NCBI RefSeq assembly: GCF_041729615.1
Contig: NZ_CP154874.1
Coordinates: 1,121,001-1,185,000 of the forward strand
Length of the DNA: 64,000 bases
Direction: 5' to 3'
Source of the DNA: Pseudomonas alcaligenes
Lineage (GTDB): Bacteria > Pseudomonadota > Gammaproteobacteria > Pseudomonadales > Pseudomonadaceae
Below are positions 19,046 through 27,124 of this stretch, piece by piece. Positions within the stretch are counted from its first letter, which is position 1. The number at the start of each line of letters is the position of its first letter. The notes below the pieces were generated by a model. The model saw only the letters and a program-made list of their open reading frames with translations. It had not been told where the DNA came from and made no database searches. Both the position numbers and the translations under genes were made by a program.

Positions 19046-19381
19046 ATGCACAAGGTCAACCTGCTGGACGAACTGGCACGCATCGACGAACACTGGTCGC
19101 AACGCATCATCGGCGAGGCCAATGGGCAACTGCTCAAGCTGGCCAAGGGCGTCGGCGAGACCCGCTGGCACAAGCACGACGACCAGGATGAGCTGTTCAT
19201 GGTCTGCTATGGCTGCCTGACCATCCAGCTGCGCGACAGTGCGATCGACTTACGGCCCGGCGAGCTGTTCGTGGTGCCCAGGGGGGTCGAGCACTGCCCG
19301 CGGGCCGACGAGGAGACCGGCTTTCTCATCGCCGGCCTCAACATCACCTCGACCGCCGCCGGCGGCAAGCCCAACCTGTGA
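19046..19381 (+). CDS. Small cupin-domain protein
   Basis: 111 residues forming one cupin barrel. Metal-ligand motif 1 is RWHKHDDQDELFMV (about 46-60), motif 2 is PGELFVVPRGVEHCP. The start at ATG 19046 (MHKVNLLDELARI) matches family members; upstream in-frame GTG 19028 and ATG 19031 would overlap the DUF1329 stop. Last gene of the HxlR-associated operon, closed by a 12-bp hairpin. Cytoplasmic, since no signal is seen. Enzymatic activity cannot be assigned. Confidence 0.88.
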   Translation: MHKVNLLDELARIDEHWSQRIIGEANGQLLKLAKGVGETRWHKHDDQDELFMVCYGCLTIQLRDSAIDLRPGELFVVPRGVEHCPRADEETGFLIAGLNITSTAAGGKPNL

Positions 19382-19386
19382 CGCCA

Positions 19387-19415
19387 GGCGCCATGCCCTC
19401 CCCGGGCATGGCGCC
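19387..19415. terminator. Hairpin between convergent genes
   Basis: A perfect 12-bp stem GGCGCCATGCCC/GGGCATGGCGCC with loop TCCCC lies between the cupin stop and the stop of the opposing binding-protein gene. There is no T-run on either strand. Its position suggests a two-way transcription barrier. Confidence 0.6.
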
Positions 19416-19416
19416 C

Positions 19417-20307
19417 TCAGGGCAACGCGTAGGCCTTGAACAGCAGGCGCACCTGCTCGCCCGGCTCGCCGAAGTACTGGCGGTACAGGGGCTCGATCTC
19501 GCCACTGCGGTAGATCAGGCTCAGCTCGCTGTCGACCAGCAGGCGCAGGTCCTCGTCGCCGCGCGGCAGGGCCAGGGCCACCGGCTCCATCTCGAAGATC
19601 CGCTCCAGCACCCGTGGCCGATTCTCCGCCTGGCTGGAGGCGACCAGCTGCTGCAGTACCACACGGTCGCCGAAGAAGGCATCGGCCTTGCCGGCCTCCA
19701 GGAGGGCGGTCCCCTCGGCGAAGCTCTGCACCGGCAACACTTCGGACACCACCCCCAGCAGACGCAACTGCTGGCGCACCCACTGCTCGGTGGTGCTACC
19801 GACGATCACCGCGAAGCTGCCGCGGGCCAGGCCGCGATTGATGGTGGCGCGCCATTGTGGCGCGGTGCGTTCCACCTTGCCCTCCAATGCTCGTAACAGA
19901 GCCGGTGGTGCATCACCGCGCACCGCTACGCCACGCCCGGAGGGATAGATCGGCAACGAGAAGCTGAAACTGCGGCGACGCTCCAGGTTGGCCACCAGCG
20001 GGCTGCACAGTAGATCTATCCGGCCTTCCTGCAGTGCCGCCAGCGCCTCGTCGCGGGCGACCTGGCTATAGACAAGGCGCAAATGCGGCAGGGACTGTTC
20101 GCGCTTGATGCGCTCGGCGATGCGCTGGCACAGCTCGACGACGTAGCCGGCCGGCCGCTCGACCGGACCGGAAGAGAACGGCTGCAGTCGGTCGACGTAG
20201 CCCAGGGTCAGAACATTGCTGGCATGCACCCGCTCCAAGGTCTGCGCCGCCACCGGCAATGCCAGGCTGCAGGCCAGGCCCAGAACTGCGATCGTACGTA
20301 GGATCAT
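19417..20307 (-). CDS. Family 3 periplasmic solute-binding protein
   Basis: 296 residues with a signal peptide ending at PVAAQ (about 21). It has the two-lobe type 3 SBP layout: LTLGYVDRLQPFSSGP near the start and GYVVELCQRIAERIK. No ABC permease or ATPase genes are adjacent. Its start ATG 20307 overlaps the stop of the potE-like gene by one base, so translation is coupled to that transporter. Ligand unknown; an amine or amino acid is likely given the partner. Confidence 0.82.
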   Translation of the reverse strand: MILRTIAVLGLACSLALPVAAQTLERVHASNVLTLGYVDRLQPFSSGPVERPAGYVVELCQRIAERIKREQSLPHLRLVYSQVARDEALAALQEGRIDLLCSPLVANLERRRSFSFSLPIYPSGRGVAVRGDAPPALLRALEGKVERTAPQWRATINRGLARGSFAVIVGSTTEQWVRQQLRLLGVVSEVLPVQSFAEGTALLEAGKADAFFGDRVVLQQLVASSQAENRPRVLERIFEMEPVALALPRGDEDLRLLVDSELSLIYRSGEIEPLYRQYFGEPGEQVRLLFKAYALP

Positions 20308-21647
20308 CAGCGCCCCCTCCCTGCGGCAGCCTGGCCGGATCGCTCATCCAGGAAACGGTCGGCGATGTAGCCGAACAGCAGGTAGCCCACCGCCGTGACC
20401 AGCATGCCGCCGAACACCGCCTCGGTGCCCGAGGCATACAACGCATAGAAGCTGTAGGCCATGGCCACTGCCAGCGCCGCGCCGTTGCGGTACTGCACGC
20501 CGCGCGCCACCCCGGCCTTCTGCATGATGATCAGCAATGCCGACAGCGCGGTGATGTAGGGAATGATGTTGGTCACCGCCGCCAGGTTGACCAGTTTGCC
20601 GAACTGCTCGGAGGCGTTCGGCGAGATGGTCGATACCGCCATGCCGGTCTGCAGCGCAGCGTTGGCGATCAGCCCGAGGATGGGCGCGCCGAGCAGGGTC
20701 ACACGGGCGAAGAGGCGCGGGAACATCTGCTGCTCGGCGGTGACCTTGGCGGTCTGCGCCAGGGTGAACTGCCAGCCCAGCAGGGACCCGACGCAGGCCA
20801 TCACCGCCAGGGCCATGATGATGTCGCCGACCCAGCCGTTGAACATCTGCGCATAGACGAAGGCGAAGGGCGCGCTGGAGCTGGCCAGTTCGGCGTTGGG
20901 CACTATGCCCATGATCACCGTGGTGGAGGCCACATAGATCACCGCCGCACCCAGGGTGCCGAGCAGGCAGGCCAGCGGCACGTTGCGCTGCGGGTTCTCC
21001 ACCGCGTCGGAATTCTGCGCCGCCGACTCCATGCCGAGGAAGGCCCAGAGGGTCAGCGGGATGCTCTGCGCGATGGCCTCGCTGGTGGCGATGCCGTTGG
21101 GATTCCAGGCCTGGCGCAGCACCTCGGCATCGAACCAGAACCAGCCGATCAGCGACAGTCCAGCCACCGGGATGATCACCCCCCAGACGGTGATGGAACC
21201 AATCTGGCCGGTGACTTTCGGCCCACCGAAGTTAGCCAGGGTAGTCAGCCAGATCAGCCCGACCGTACCGACGAACAACGGGATGGCGCCACTACCCAGC
21301 CAGGGCAGGAAGGGCGTCATGTAGCCCACCGCGGAGATGGCGATGGCCACGTTGCCGATGGCCAGCGACAGGAAGTACAGGTAGGAACAGAGGAAGAACG
21401 CCGACTTGCCGTGCGCCTCCTCGGTGTAGGCCGACATGCCGCCCGGCCGCGTGCAGTAGATGCCGCACTGGGCGAAGCAGTAGGCGATGGCCATCGAGCC
21501 GATGGCCGTGATTACCCAGGACAGCAGCGACACCGCCCCCAGCTGGGCCATGCTCGACGGCAGCATGATGATGCCCGAGCCCATCATGTTCACCGCCACC
21601 AGGGTGGTCAGCCCGGTGAGCCCCATTTTCTTGCCGGCCGTGGCCAT
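20307..21647 (-). CDS. potE: Putrescine/amino-acid antiporter, PotE-like
   Basis: 446 residues, about 12 TM helices, APC superfamily. It follows E. coli PotE closely through its length: VNMMGSGIIMLPSSMAQLG, YLYFLSLAIGNVAIAISAVG, TGQIGSITVWGVIIPVAGL, AFLGMESAAQNSDAVENPQRN and PNASEQFGKLVNLAAVTNII. PotE exchanges putrescine with ornithine or takes up putrescine with protons. No ornithine decarboxylase gene is adjacent here. AGGAGAGGGG lies before ATG 21647. It is followed by a coupled periplasmic binding protein, which is not a usual partner. Exact substrate is uncertain (putrescine/ornithine or another diamine/amino-acid pair). Confidence 0.88.
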   Translation of the reverse strand: MATAGKKMGLTGLTTLVAVNMMGSGIIMLPSSMAQLGAVSLLSWVITAIGSMAIAYCFAQCGIYCTRPGGMSAYTEEAHGKSAFFLCSYLYFLSLAIGNVAIAISAVGYMTPFLPWLGSGAIPLFVGTVGLIWLTTLANFGGPKVTGQIGSITVWGVIIPVAGLSLIGWFWFDAEVLRQAWNPNGIATSEAIAQSIPLTLWAFLGMESAAQNSDAVENPQRNVPLACLLGTLGAAVIYVASTTVIMGIVPNAELASSSAPFAFVYAQMFNGWVGDIIMALAVMACVGSLLGWQFTLAQTAKVTAEQQMFPRLFARVTLLGAPILGLIANAALQTGMAVSTISPNASEQFGKLVNLAAVTNIIPYITALSALLIIMQKAGVARGVQYRNGAALAVAMAYSFYALYASGTEAVFGGMLVTAVGYLLFGYIADRFLDERSGQAAAGRGR

Positions 21648-21727
21648 GGCTGCCCCCTCTCCTTGTCAGCCTCCACTCATACTAGGCAGAGCACAACGAA
21701 GGCGCTCGGGCAGCCGGGATATATTTT

Positions 21728-22075
21728 TCAGCCCCCATGAGCCGTCTGCGAGTCCGCCGGTGCCTGCTCGCGCGCCTGCAGGCCATAGTCGCGCAACACC
21801 TCGGCGACACGCAGGCGGTAATCGGCGAACACCCCGTCACGCCCGGCCATCTGCGCCTGGCGATGCTCCTCGCTGTTGCGCCACTGGCGCACCGCCGCCT
21901 CGTCGCGCCAGAACGACAGCGACAGCAGCTTGCCCGGCTGACTGAGGCTCTCGAAGCGCTCGATGGAGAGGAAGCCGTCGATGCCCTGCAGCTGCTCGCG
22001 CAGCTCGGCGGCCAGGCCCAGGTAGGTGTCGCGCCGGCCCGCTGCCGGTTGCACTTCGAAGATCACCGCGAGCAT
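21728..22075 (-). CDS. ABM-domain (antibiotic biosynthesis monooxygenase-like) protein
   Basis: 115 residues from ATG 22075, dimeric alpha-beta barrel fold: [20 protein letters not shown], then [20 protein letters not shown] and [20 protein letters not shown]. Such proteins include cofactor-free monooxygenases and haem-degrading enzymes; the substrate is unknown. Its start overlaps the end of the NIPSNAP gene by 13 bases. The pair is divergent from an ArsR-type regulator, which probably controls it. Confidence 0.85.
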   Translation of the reverse strand: MLAVIFEVQPAAGRRDTYLGLAAELREQLQGIDGFLSIERFESLSQPGKLLSLSFWRDEAAVRQWRNSEEHRQAQMAGRDGVFADYRLRVAEVLRDYGLQAREQAPADSQTAHGG

Positions 22076-22389
22076 GGCTGCGTGCCCTCCACCACTTCGA
22101 GGAAGCTGCGCTCCTCGCGCAGGATGAAGCGTTTCTCCTGGGCCAGGGCGAAGTTGGCGCGCCCCTCGGCATCGCCCTTCAGGCGGGTGCGGTAGGCCTC
22201 GTAGGCGGCCAGGCTGGGAAAGGCGATCAGCCCCCAGGCGATATCGTTGCTGCCCTCGTGGGGCAGGAAGTAGCCGAGCAGCTGGCCGCCGCAGCGCGGG
22301 ATGATGCGCCCCCAGTTCTCCGCGTACTCGCGGAAGGCCTCGCGCTGGAACGGGTCGATCTGGTAACGGATGAAGCAGGTGATGGTCAT
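22063..22389 (-). CDS. NIPSNAP family protein
   Basis: 108 residues. A second ferredoxin-like alpha-beta barrel: [40 protein letters not shown] and [15 protein letters not shown]. It starts at ATG 22389, with GGGAGAACACCGGC upstream. It is first in a two-gene unit with the ABM protein; the 13-base overlap implies translational coupling and perhaps a heteromeric complex. A role in modifying or detoxifying a small molecule is inferred from the pair and its regulator. Confidence 0.87.
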   Translation of the reverse strand: MTITCFIRYQIDPFQREAFREYAENWGRIIPRCGGQLLGYFLPHEGSNDIAWGLIAFPSLAAYEAYRTRLKGDAEGRANFALAQEKRFILREERSFLEVVEGTQPCSR

Positions 22390-22445
22390 GCCGGTGTTCT
22401 CCCTGGATGCACGGCTTCACCCTAGCGCTTTGTCGCCGGTCGATG

Positions 22446-22463
22446 GTTCGACTAGGATCGAAC
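22446..22463. promoter_or_regulatory. Candidate operator of the ArsR-type regulator
   Basis: The dyad GTTCGA-N6-TCGAAC lies immediately before the ATG (22465) of the ArsR-type gene, in the 75-base gap shared with the divergent NIPSNAP/ABM genes. Position and symmetry fit an autorepressor site. Confidence 0.5.
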
Positions 22464-22464
22464 T

Positions 22465-23142
22465 ATGAAAGACGGACCCAACATCGCCCGCATCGCCTCA
22501 CTGATCGGCGACCACGCCCGCGCCGAAGTGCTCACTGCGCTGATGGCCGACCGCGCGCTGACCGCCACCGAGCTGGCGCAGATCGCCGGGGTGAGCAAGC
22601 CGACCATGAGCGCGCACCTGGCCAAGCTGCTCGAGGCCGGCCTAGTCAGCGCCGTGGCTCAGGGCCGCCATCGCTATTTCCGCCTGGCCGACGCCGACGT
22701 GGCCCACCTGCTTGAGGCGCTGATGGGCGTGGCCTTCCGCGCCGGCGCCGTGCGCGTGCGCTCCAGCCCGCGCGAGCCGGCGCTGCGCAAGGCACGGGTG
22801 TGCTACGACCACCTGGCCGGAGAGCTGGGCGTGAAGGCCTATGAGAGCCTGCTGCAGCGCGGCTGCATCGAGGAACACGGCGAACAGCTGCGCCTGACCG
22901 AGACCGGCAAGAGCTGGTTCGCCGCGCTGCAGATCGACGTGGAGGCCGCCGCCGGGCGACGTCAGCTGTGCCGTCCCTGCCTGGACTGGAGCGAGCGGCG
23001 CCACCACCTGGGCGGCGCGCTCGGCGCGCAATTGCTGCAGCGCCTAGTGGAACTGGGCTGGGCCAGGCGCGATCCGGCCTCGCGGGTGATCGCCTTCAGC
23101 CCGCGGGGTGAGCGCGAGCTGGAGCGCCTGTTGCAGGGCTGA
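22465..23142 (+). CDS. ArsR/SmtB-family transcriptional regulator
   Basis: 225 residues, about twice the usual ArsR length. The N-terminal winged helix (about 5-85) is typical: IASLIGDHARAEVLTALMAD, TATELAQIAGVSKPTMSAHL, LVSAVAQGRHRYFRLAD. No ELCVCD metal box is present, so it is not an arsenic/zinc sensor of the classic kind. The C-terminal extension (about 90-225) holds a second helix-rich region with RRQLCRPCLDWSERRHHLGG, whose CxxC could bind metal or be redox active. It is divergent from the NIPSNAP/ABM operon, which it probably regulates. Confidence 0.88.
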   Translation: MKDGPNIARIASLIGDHARAEVLTALMADRALTATELAQIAGVSKPTMSAHLAKLLEAGLVSAVAQGRHRYFRLADADVAHLLEALMGVAFRAGAVRVRSSPREPALRKARVCYDHLAGELGVKAYESLLQRGCIEEHGEQLRLTETGKSWFAALQIDVEAAAGRRQLCRPCLDWSERRHHLGGALGAQLLQRLVELGWARRDPASRVIAFSPRGERELERLLQG

Positions 23143-23143
23143 A

Positions 23144-23920
23144 TCAGTCGCCGTAGATATCGAAGCTGAAGTACTTGCTCTGGATCTTCTGGTACTCGCC
23201 GCTGGCGCGAATGCCGGCGATGGCGGCGTTGAGCTTGTCCAGCAGGGCCTTGTCGCCCTTGCGCACGGCGATGCCGGCACCCTCGCCGAAGTAGGCCGGA
23301 TCGGTGAAGGCCGGGCCGACGAAGGCGAAGCCCTGGCCCTGCGCGGTCTTGAGGAAGCCTTCGTCCACCGGGATGGCGTCGGCCAGGGTGCCGTCGACGC
23401 GACCGGAGACCATGTCCAGGTAGATCTCGTTCTGCGAGCTGTAGCGCACCACTTCCACGCCCTTGGGCGCCAGCACCTCGGTGGCGAAGCGGTCGGTGGT
23501 GGTGGCGCGCTGCACGGCGATGCGCTTGCCGGACAGGCTGGAGAAATCGTCGCTGACCACGGTGCCTTCCTTCATGGTCAGGCGTGCCGGGCTGTAGTAG
23601 TACTTGCCGGTGAAATCCACCGACTTGCGGCGCTCGTCGGTGATGGTCATGGACGACAGCACGGCGTCGACCTTCTTCACCTTGAGCGAGGGGATCAGGC
23701 CGTCGAATTCCTGCTCGACCCACTGGCACTCGACCTTCATCTCGGCGCACAGGGCCACGCCGATGTCGACGTCGAAACCGGCGATGGAGCCGTCGGCCTG
23801 CTTGAAGGCGAAGGGCGGATAGGCGGCTTCGATGCCCAGGCGCAGGGGCTTGTCGGCGGCGAACAGGCTGGAGGCCAGCAGGCTCAGGGCGAGGCCGCCC
23901 AGCAGTGCGAGTTTCTTCAT
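23144..23920 (-). CDS. Basic amino-acid ABC transporter periplasmic binding protein
   Basis: 258 residues from ATG 23920, with GGGAG 7 bases upstream. The signal peptide ends at [11 protein letters not shown] family 3 signature: [29 protein letters not shown], then [20 protein letters not shown]. It most resembles the lysine/arginine/ornithine-binding group (ArgT/HisJ/AotJ), and is like the gene next to dauR in P. aeruginosa (PA3865, from memory). Here it is 6.4 kb from dauR but has a promoter/operator nearly identical to that of dauB, so D/L-arginine is the likely ligand. No permease or ATPase genes are adjacent; it would use components encoded elsewhere. Confidence 0.88.
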   Translation of the reverse strand: MKKLALLGGLALSLLASSLFAADKPLRLGIEAAYPPFAFKQADGSIAGFDVDIGVALCAEMKVECQWVEQEFDGLIPSLKVKKVDAVLSSMTITDERRKSVDFTGKYYYSPARLTMKEGTVVSDDFSSLSGKRIAVQRATTTDRFATEVLAPKGVEVVRYSSQNEIYLDMVSGRVDGTLADAIPVDEGFLKTAQGQGFAFVGPAFTDPAYFGEGAGIAVRKGDKALLDKLNAAIAGIRASGEYQKIQSKYFSFDIYGD

Positions 23921-24075
23921 GGTGTGACTCCCGGATGCGCCCACCGTGAGGCGGGCAGGTTGGCAAGCTGAGGCTGGGCAGGAGAAGGCGCCACCGACGG
24001 ATGTCGGCGCACAGGCTGGAGCGGATATAGCTGGCACTGGAGCATGATCGACGAGCCGCTAATTTGTACTTATGA

Positions 24076-24108
24076 GTCCATACTGGACTTTAATGTACAA
24101 ATCGTCAA
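24076..24108 (-). promoter_or_regulatory. Predicted promoter and DauR operator of the binding-protein gene
   Basis: Read on the minus strand: -35 TTGACG (24108-24103), 17-bp spacer, -10 CAGTAT (24085-24080), with the -10 inside the dyad GTCCAGTATGGAC (24088-24076). Outer arms TTTGTAC/GTACAAA extend the symmetry over about 39 bp. Aligned with the dauB promoter at 13930, TTAAA-N-TCCA-N-TATGGAC-N2-AT-AG is shared at the same spacing. The leader before the gene is about 150 bases. Confidence 0.65.
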
Positions 24109-24162
24109 CAACCTGTCACAACGCCGCAGACAGGCATCCGCGCCGCTCATGCAAAAGGGCTT

Positions 24163-24618
24163 TCAGGGCTTGGACCAGCGCGCCGCGGCTGCCTGATCGC
24201 TGGCACGACCCTCGACCCAGCGCGCACCCTCCGGGGTGTCTTCCTTTTTCCAGAAGGGTGCGCGGGTCTTCAGGTAGTCCATGATGAAGTTGCAGGCGTC
24301 GAACGCCGCCTGGCGGTGGGCGCTGGCGGTGCCGACGAAGACGATGGGCTCGCCCGGCTGCAGGCGGCCGACCCGATGCAGCACCTCGACCCGCAGCAGC
24401 GGCCAGCGCTGTTCGGCCTGACTGACGATGCCGGCGAGGGCCTTCTCGGTCATGCCCGGGTAGTGCTCGAGGAACAGGCCGCACACGTCCTGGCCGTCGT
24501 TATAGTCGCGCACGTAGCCGACGAAGGTGGCCACCGCGCCGATGCCCAGGTTGGCGGCGTGCAGCGCATTGAGTTCGTGGCCCGGATCGAAGGCCTCGAC
24601 CTGTACCCGGACGCTCAT
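24163..24618 (-). CDS. moaE: Molybdopterin synthase catalytic subunit MoaE
   Basis: 151 residues. With MoaD it converts cyclic pyranopterin monophosphate to molybdopterin by inserting two sulfurs. Conserved GAVATFVGYVRDYNDG, LFLEHYPGMTEKALAGI, LHRVGRLQPGEPIVFVG and the catalytic-lysine region FWKKEDTPEGARWVEG are present. Last gene of moaC-moaD-moaE, one base after moaD. Confidence 0.97.
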   Translation of the reverse strand: MSVRVQVEAFDPGHELNALHAANLGIGAVATFVGYVRDYNDGQDVCGLFLEHYPGMTEKALAGIVSQAEQRWPLLRVEVLHRVGRLQPGEPIVFVGTASAHRQAAFDACNFIMDYLKTRAPFWKKEDTPEGARWVEGRASDQAAAARWSKP

Positions 24619-24619
24619 C

Positions 24620-24865
24620 TCAGCCGCCTGTAACTGTGGGGAAGAAGGCGATCTCGTCGCCGTCGGCGATCTCGGTGTCCAGGCTGCACAGCTCCTGGTT
24701 GCGCGCGCACATCAGGTTCTGCTCGGCCAGCACCTGCCACACGCCACCGCGGCTCAGCAGGTGCTCGCGCAGCTGCTCCAGGTTGCCCAGCGCAGCGCGC
24801 TGCAGCTGCTCGCCGTCGATGCCCAGCACCTCTCGGTAGCGGGCGAAGTACTGTACGCGGATCAT
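24620..24865 (-). CDS. moaD: Molybdopterin synthase sulfur carrier subunit MoaD
   Basis: 81 residues, ubiquitin-like fold, ending in the Gly-Gly (VTGG) that is thiocarboxylated by MoeB and donates sulfur in MoaE. The segment [15 protein letters not shown] is diagnostic. Its start overlaps the moaC stop (ATGA). Confidence 0.96.
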   Translation of the reverse strand: MIRVQYFARYREVLGIDGEQLQRAALGNLEQLREHLLSRGGVWQVLAEQNLMCARNQELCSLDTEIADGDEIAFFPTVTGG

Positions 24866-25353
24866 GTCAGGCTCCCTGCCTCGTGATAGTCCAGGTGGTA
24901 GTCACCGCTCTTGCCGCCGGACTTCTCCAGCAGGCGCACGGTCTCGATCGTGATGCCGCGGTCCACGGCCTTGCACATGTCGTAAATGGTCAGTGCGGCG
25001 ACGCTGGCGGCGGTCAGCGCCTCCATCTCCACGCCGGTCTGCCCGGCCAGCTTGCAGCGCGCGACGATGCGCACGCAGTCGAGGCCGTCGGCCTGCAGCT
25101 CGACCTTGACGCTGGTGAGCATGAGCGGGTGGCAAAGGGGGATGAGGTCGGAGGTCTTCTTCGCCGCCTGGATGCCGGCGATGCGTGCCACGGCGAACAC
25201 GTCGCCCTTGGGATGGCTGCCATCGGCGATCATCGCCAGGGTGGCGGGCAGCATGCGTACGCGGGCTTCGGCCACGGCCTCGCGGGACGTCACCGCCTTG
25301 TCGGTGACGTCCACCATGTTGGCGCGGCCTTGGGAATCGAGATGGGTCAGCAC
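24862..25353 (-). CDS. moaC: Cyclic pyranopterin monophosphate synthase MoaC
   Basis: 163 residues from GTG 25353 ([20 protein letters not shown]), with GGAG 7 bases upstream. With MoaA it makes cPMP from GTP. Catalytic-site segments [14 protein letters not shown] and [20 protein letters not shown] are intact, as is [10 protein letters not shown]. First gene of moaCDE; moaA and moaB are not in the window. It follows phoH2, with a hairpin in between. Confidence 0.96.
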   Translation of the reverse strand: MLTHLDSQGRANMVDVTDKAVTSREAVAEARVRMLPATLAMIADGSHPKGDVFAVARIAGIQAAKKTSDLIPLCHPLMLTSVKVELQADGLDCVRIVARCKLAGQTGVEMEALTAASVAALTIYDMCKAVDRGITIETVRLLEKSGGKSGDYHLDYHEAGSLT

Positions 25354-25414
25354 GATATTGCTCCGGAGTGGATGCGGCCATTGTAACGCCGCCGCCACGC
25401 GAAGCGTGCGCCCA

Positions 25415-25440
25415 CGTGCTCCTCCGGTCGGAGGAGCACG
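25415..25440. terminator. Hairpin between phoH2 and moaC
   Basis: A perfect 11-bp stem CGTGCTCCTCC/GGAGGAGCACG with loop GGTC lies 12 bases after the phoH2 stop. No T-run follows, so it may be a weak terminator or mRNA-stabilising element. Confidence 0.5.
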
Positions 25441-25452
25441 CACCTGGGGCGA

Positions 25453-26844
25453 TTACATATGCGCCTCGGCGTACTCGGCCAGCACCGAGCGCGGCACCCC
25501 TTGCAGGGTGATGTGCACGCCGTGTTCGAAGTCCTTGAAGCGCTCGGTGAGGTAGGTCAGGCCCGAACTGGTGGCGGACAGGTAGGGAGTGTCGATCTGC
25601 GCCAGGTTGCCCAGGCAGACCACCTTGGAACCGTTGCCGGCACGGGTGATGATGGTCTTCATCTGGTGCGGGGTGAGGTTCTGGCACTCGTCGATCAGGA
25701 TCAGGCTGTGCTGGAAGCTGCGCCCGCGGATGTAGTTGAGCGATTTGAACTGCAGCGGCACCTTCTGCAGGATGTAGTCGACGCTGCCATGGGTGCTCTC
25801 GTCGTCCGAGTGCAGCGCCTCCAGGTTATCGGTGATGGCGCCGAGCCAGGGCTCCATCTTCTCCGCCTCGGTGCCGGGCAGGAAGCCGATGTCCTCGTCC
25901 AGGCCCTGCACGCTGCGGGTGGCGATGATGCGCCGGTAGCGCTTGCTGACCATGGTCTGCTCGATGGCCGCAGCCAGCGCCAGGATGGTCTTGCCCGAAC
26001 CGGCGGCGCCGGACAGGTTGACCAGGTGGATGTCCGGGTCCAGCAGCGCGTACAGCGCCAGTGCCTGGTACACGTCGCGCGGGCGCAGGCCCCAGGCCTC
26101 CTGGTGCAGCAGCGGCTCCTGGTGCAGGTCGAGGATGGTCAGGCTGCTGCCCTGGATGCCCTTGACCCAGCCGACGAAGCCCTGCTCGTCGACGATGAAC
26201 TCGTTGATGTGCACGGCCGGCAGATTGTCGGTGAGCTGCACCTGGTGCCAGGTACGGCCATGGCCCTGACGGGTCTCGACCTTGCTCACGCGGTCCCAGA
26301 AGGAGCCGGCCAGGTTGTGGTAACCGCGCGACAGCAGGGACACGTCGTCGACCAGCTGGTCGGTGTGGTAGTCCTCCGCGGAGATGCCACAGGCACGCGC
26401 CTTCAGGCGCATGTTGATGTCCTTGGTCACCAGCACCACGGGCGAGCCACTGCGCCGGCTCTGCAGCTCCACCAGCTGGTTGATGATCTTGTTGTCGTTG
26501 AGGTGCTCGGGCAGCCAGGTGATCGGCTCCGCGCGCTTGCTCATGAGGATCGACAGGGTGCCCTTGGGCTCGTTCTTGCCGCGGCGGATCGGCACCCCCT
26601 GCTCCACCTCCTCGGGGCTGGCCTCGCCCAGCGTCTGGTCGATCAGGCGGATGGCCTGGCGGCATTCGGCGGCGACCGTGTGCTTGCCGGTCTTGAGCTT
26701 GTCCAGCTCCTCCAGCACGGTCATGGGGATGGCGACGTGGTGTTCCTGGAAATTCAGCAGCGCGTTGGGATCGTGGATCAGGACGTTGGTGTCGAGGACG
26801 TAGAGGGTGGGCTGGGTGGAGCGGGTGCGTCCGTGATCATCCAT
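25453..26844 (-). CDS. PhoH2-type PIN domain/ATPase protein
   Basis: 463 residues. The N-terminal PIN ribonuclease domain (about 14-150) has acidic residues in VLDTNVLIHD, EELDKLK and LVTKDINMR. The C-terminal PhoH ATPase (about 245-460) has Walker A GAAGSGKT, Walker B LILIDECQN and the sensor segment LGNLAQIDTPYLS. The combination is the PhoH2 architecture, described as sequence-specific RNA helicase/ribonuclease in mycobacteria. AAGGTGA precedes ATG 26844. The same gene next to moaC is what I recall from P. aeruginosa (PA3919). No VapB-like antitoxin gene is visible next to it. Confidence 0.93.
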   Translation of the reverse strand: MDDHGRTRSTQPTLYVLDTNVLIHDPNALLNFQEHHVAIPMTVLEELDKLKTGKHTVAAECRQAIRLIDQTLGEASPEEVEQGVPIRRGKNEPKGTLSILMSKRAEPITWLPEHLNDNKIINQLVELQSRRSGSPVVLVTKDINMRLKARACGISAEDYHTDQLVDDVSLLSRGYHNLAGSFWDRVSKVETRQGHGRTWHQVQLTDNLPAVHINEFIVDEQGFVGWVKGIQGSSLTILDLHQEPLLHQEAWGLRPRDVYQALALYALLDPDIHLVNLSGAAGSGKTILALAAAIEQTMVSKRYRRIIATRSVQGLDEDIGFLPGTEAEKMEPWLGAITDNLEALHSDDESTHGSVDYILQKVPLQFKSLNYIRGRSFQHSLILIDECQNLTPHQMKTIITRAGNGSKVVCLGNLAQIDTPYLSATSSGLTYLTERFKDFEHGVHITLQGVPRSVLAEYAEAHM

Positions 26845-27124
26845 ACTCGGTCACCTTATCGAGGGGCCTGGACGACGGAGCCACAGGGACTCCGCCGGGA
26901 GGACCGCCCACCTCCCGAACGGAGCGGGATCGCGCGAGCAAAGGTGATGGCCGAGGGCCGCCACCTGTGCTGCAGGGTTCGGCGGTCTGCTTTCTAAATA
27001 CCCCAATCCGGATGACAGAAAAAAGAACTTTTTCTGTGCCGCCAGGCTTTTTTATCGGTGCGACGAATAACGCTTGGCGAGGCCGGGCAGCACCGTTAAA
27101 GTCGGAAGTCCTGCCCCCGGCGCC
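26845..27124. other. Gene-free interval between phoH2 and the CDF exporter
   Basis: 280 bases without a convincing gene. It contains an AT-rich 9-bp inverted repeat ACAGAAAAA/TTTTTCTGT (27015-27037), which is not GC-rich enough for a confident terminator, followed by a TTTTTTA run. The rest is unremarkable GC-rich sequence. The phoH2 promoter probably lies here, but I cannot place it with certainty. Confidence 0.4.

Noticed and set aside
23921..24037. Extra 39 codons ahead of the basic amino-acid binding protein
   Set aside because: The signal peptide begins at MKKLALLGG with GGGAG upstream; the extension would bury it.
25453..26844. Toxin-antitoxin reading of phoH2
   Set aside because: The PIN domain is VapC-like, but no small antitoxin gene precedes it; the neighbours are moaC and intergenic DNA.
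27015..27037. AT-only hairpin near 27.0 kb as a terminator
   Set aside because: The stem has few GC pairs and is not placed at the end of a transcribed gene on the strand with the T-run.
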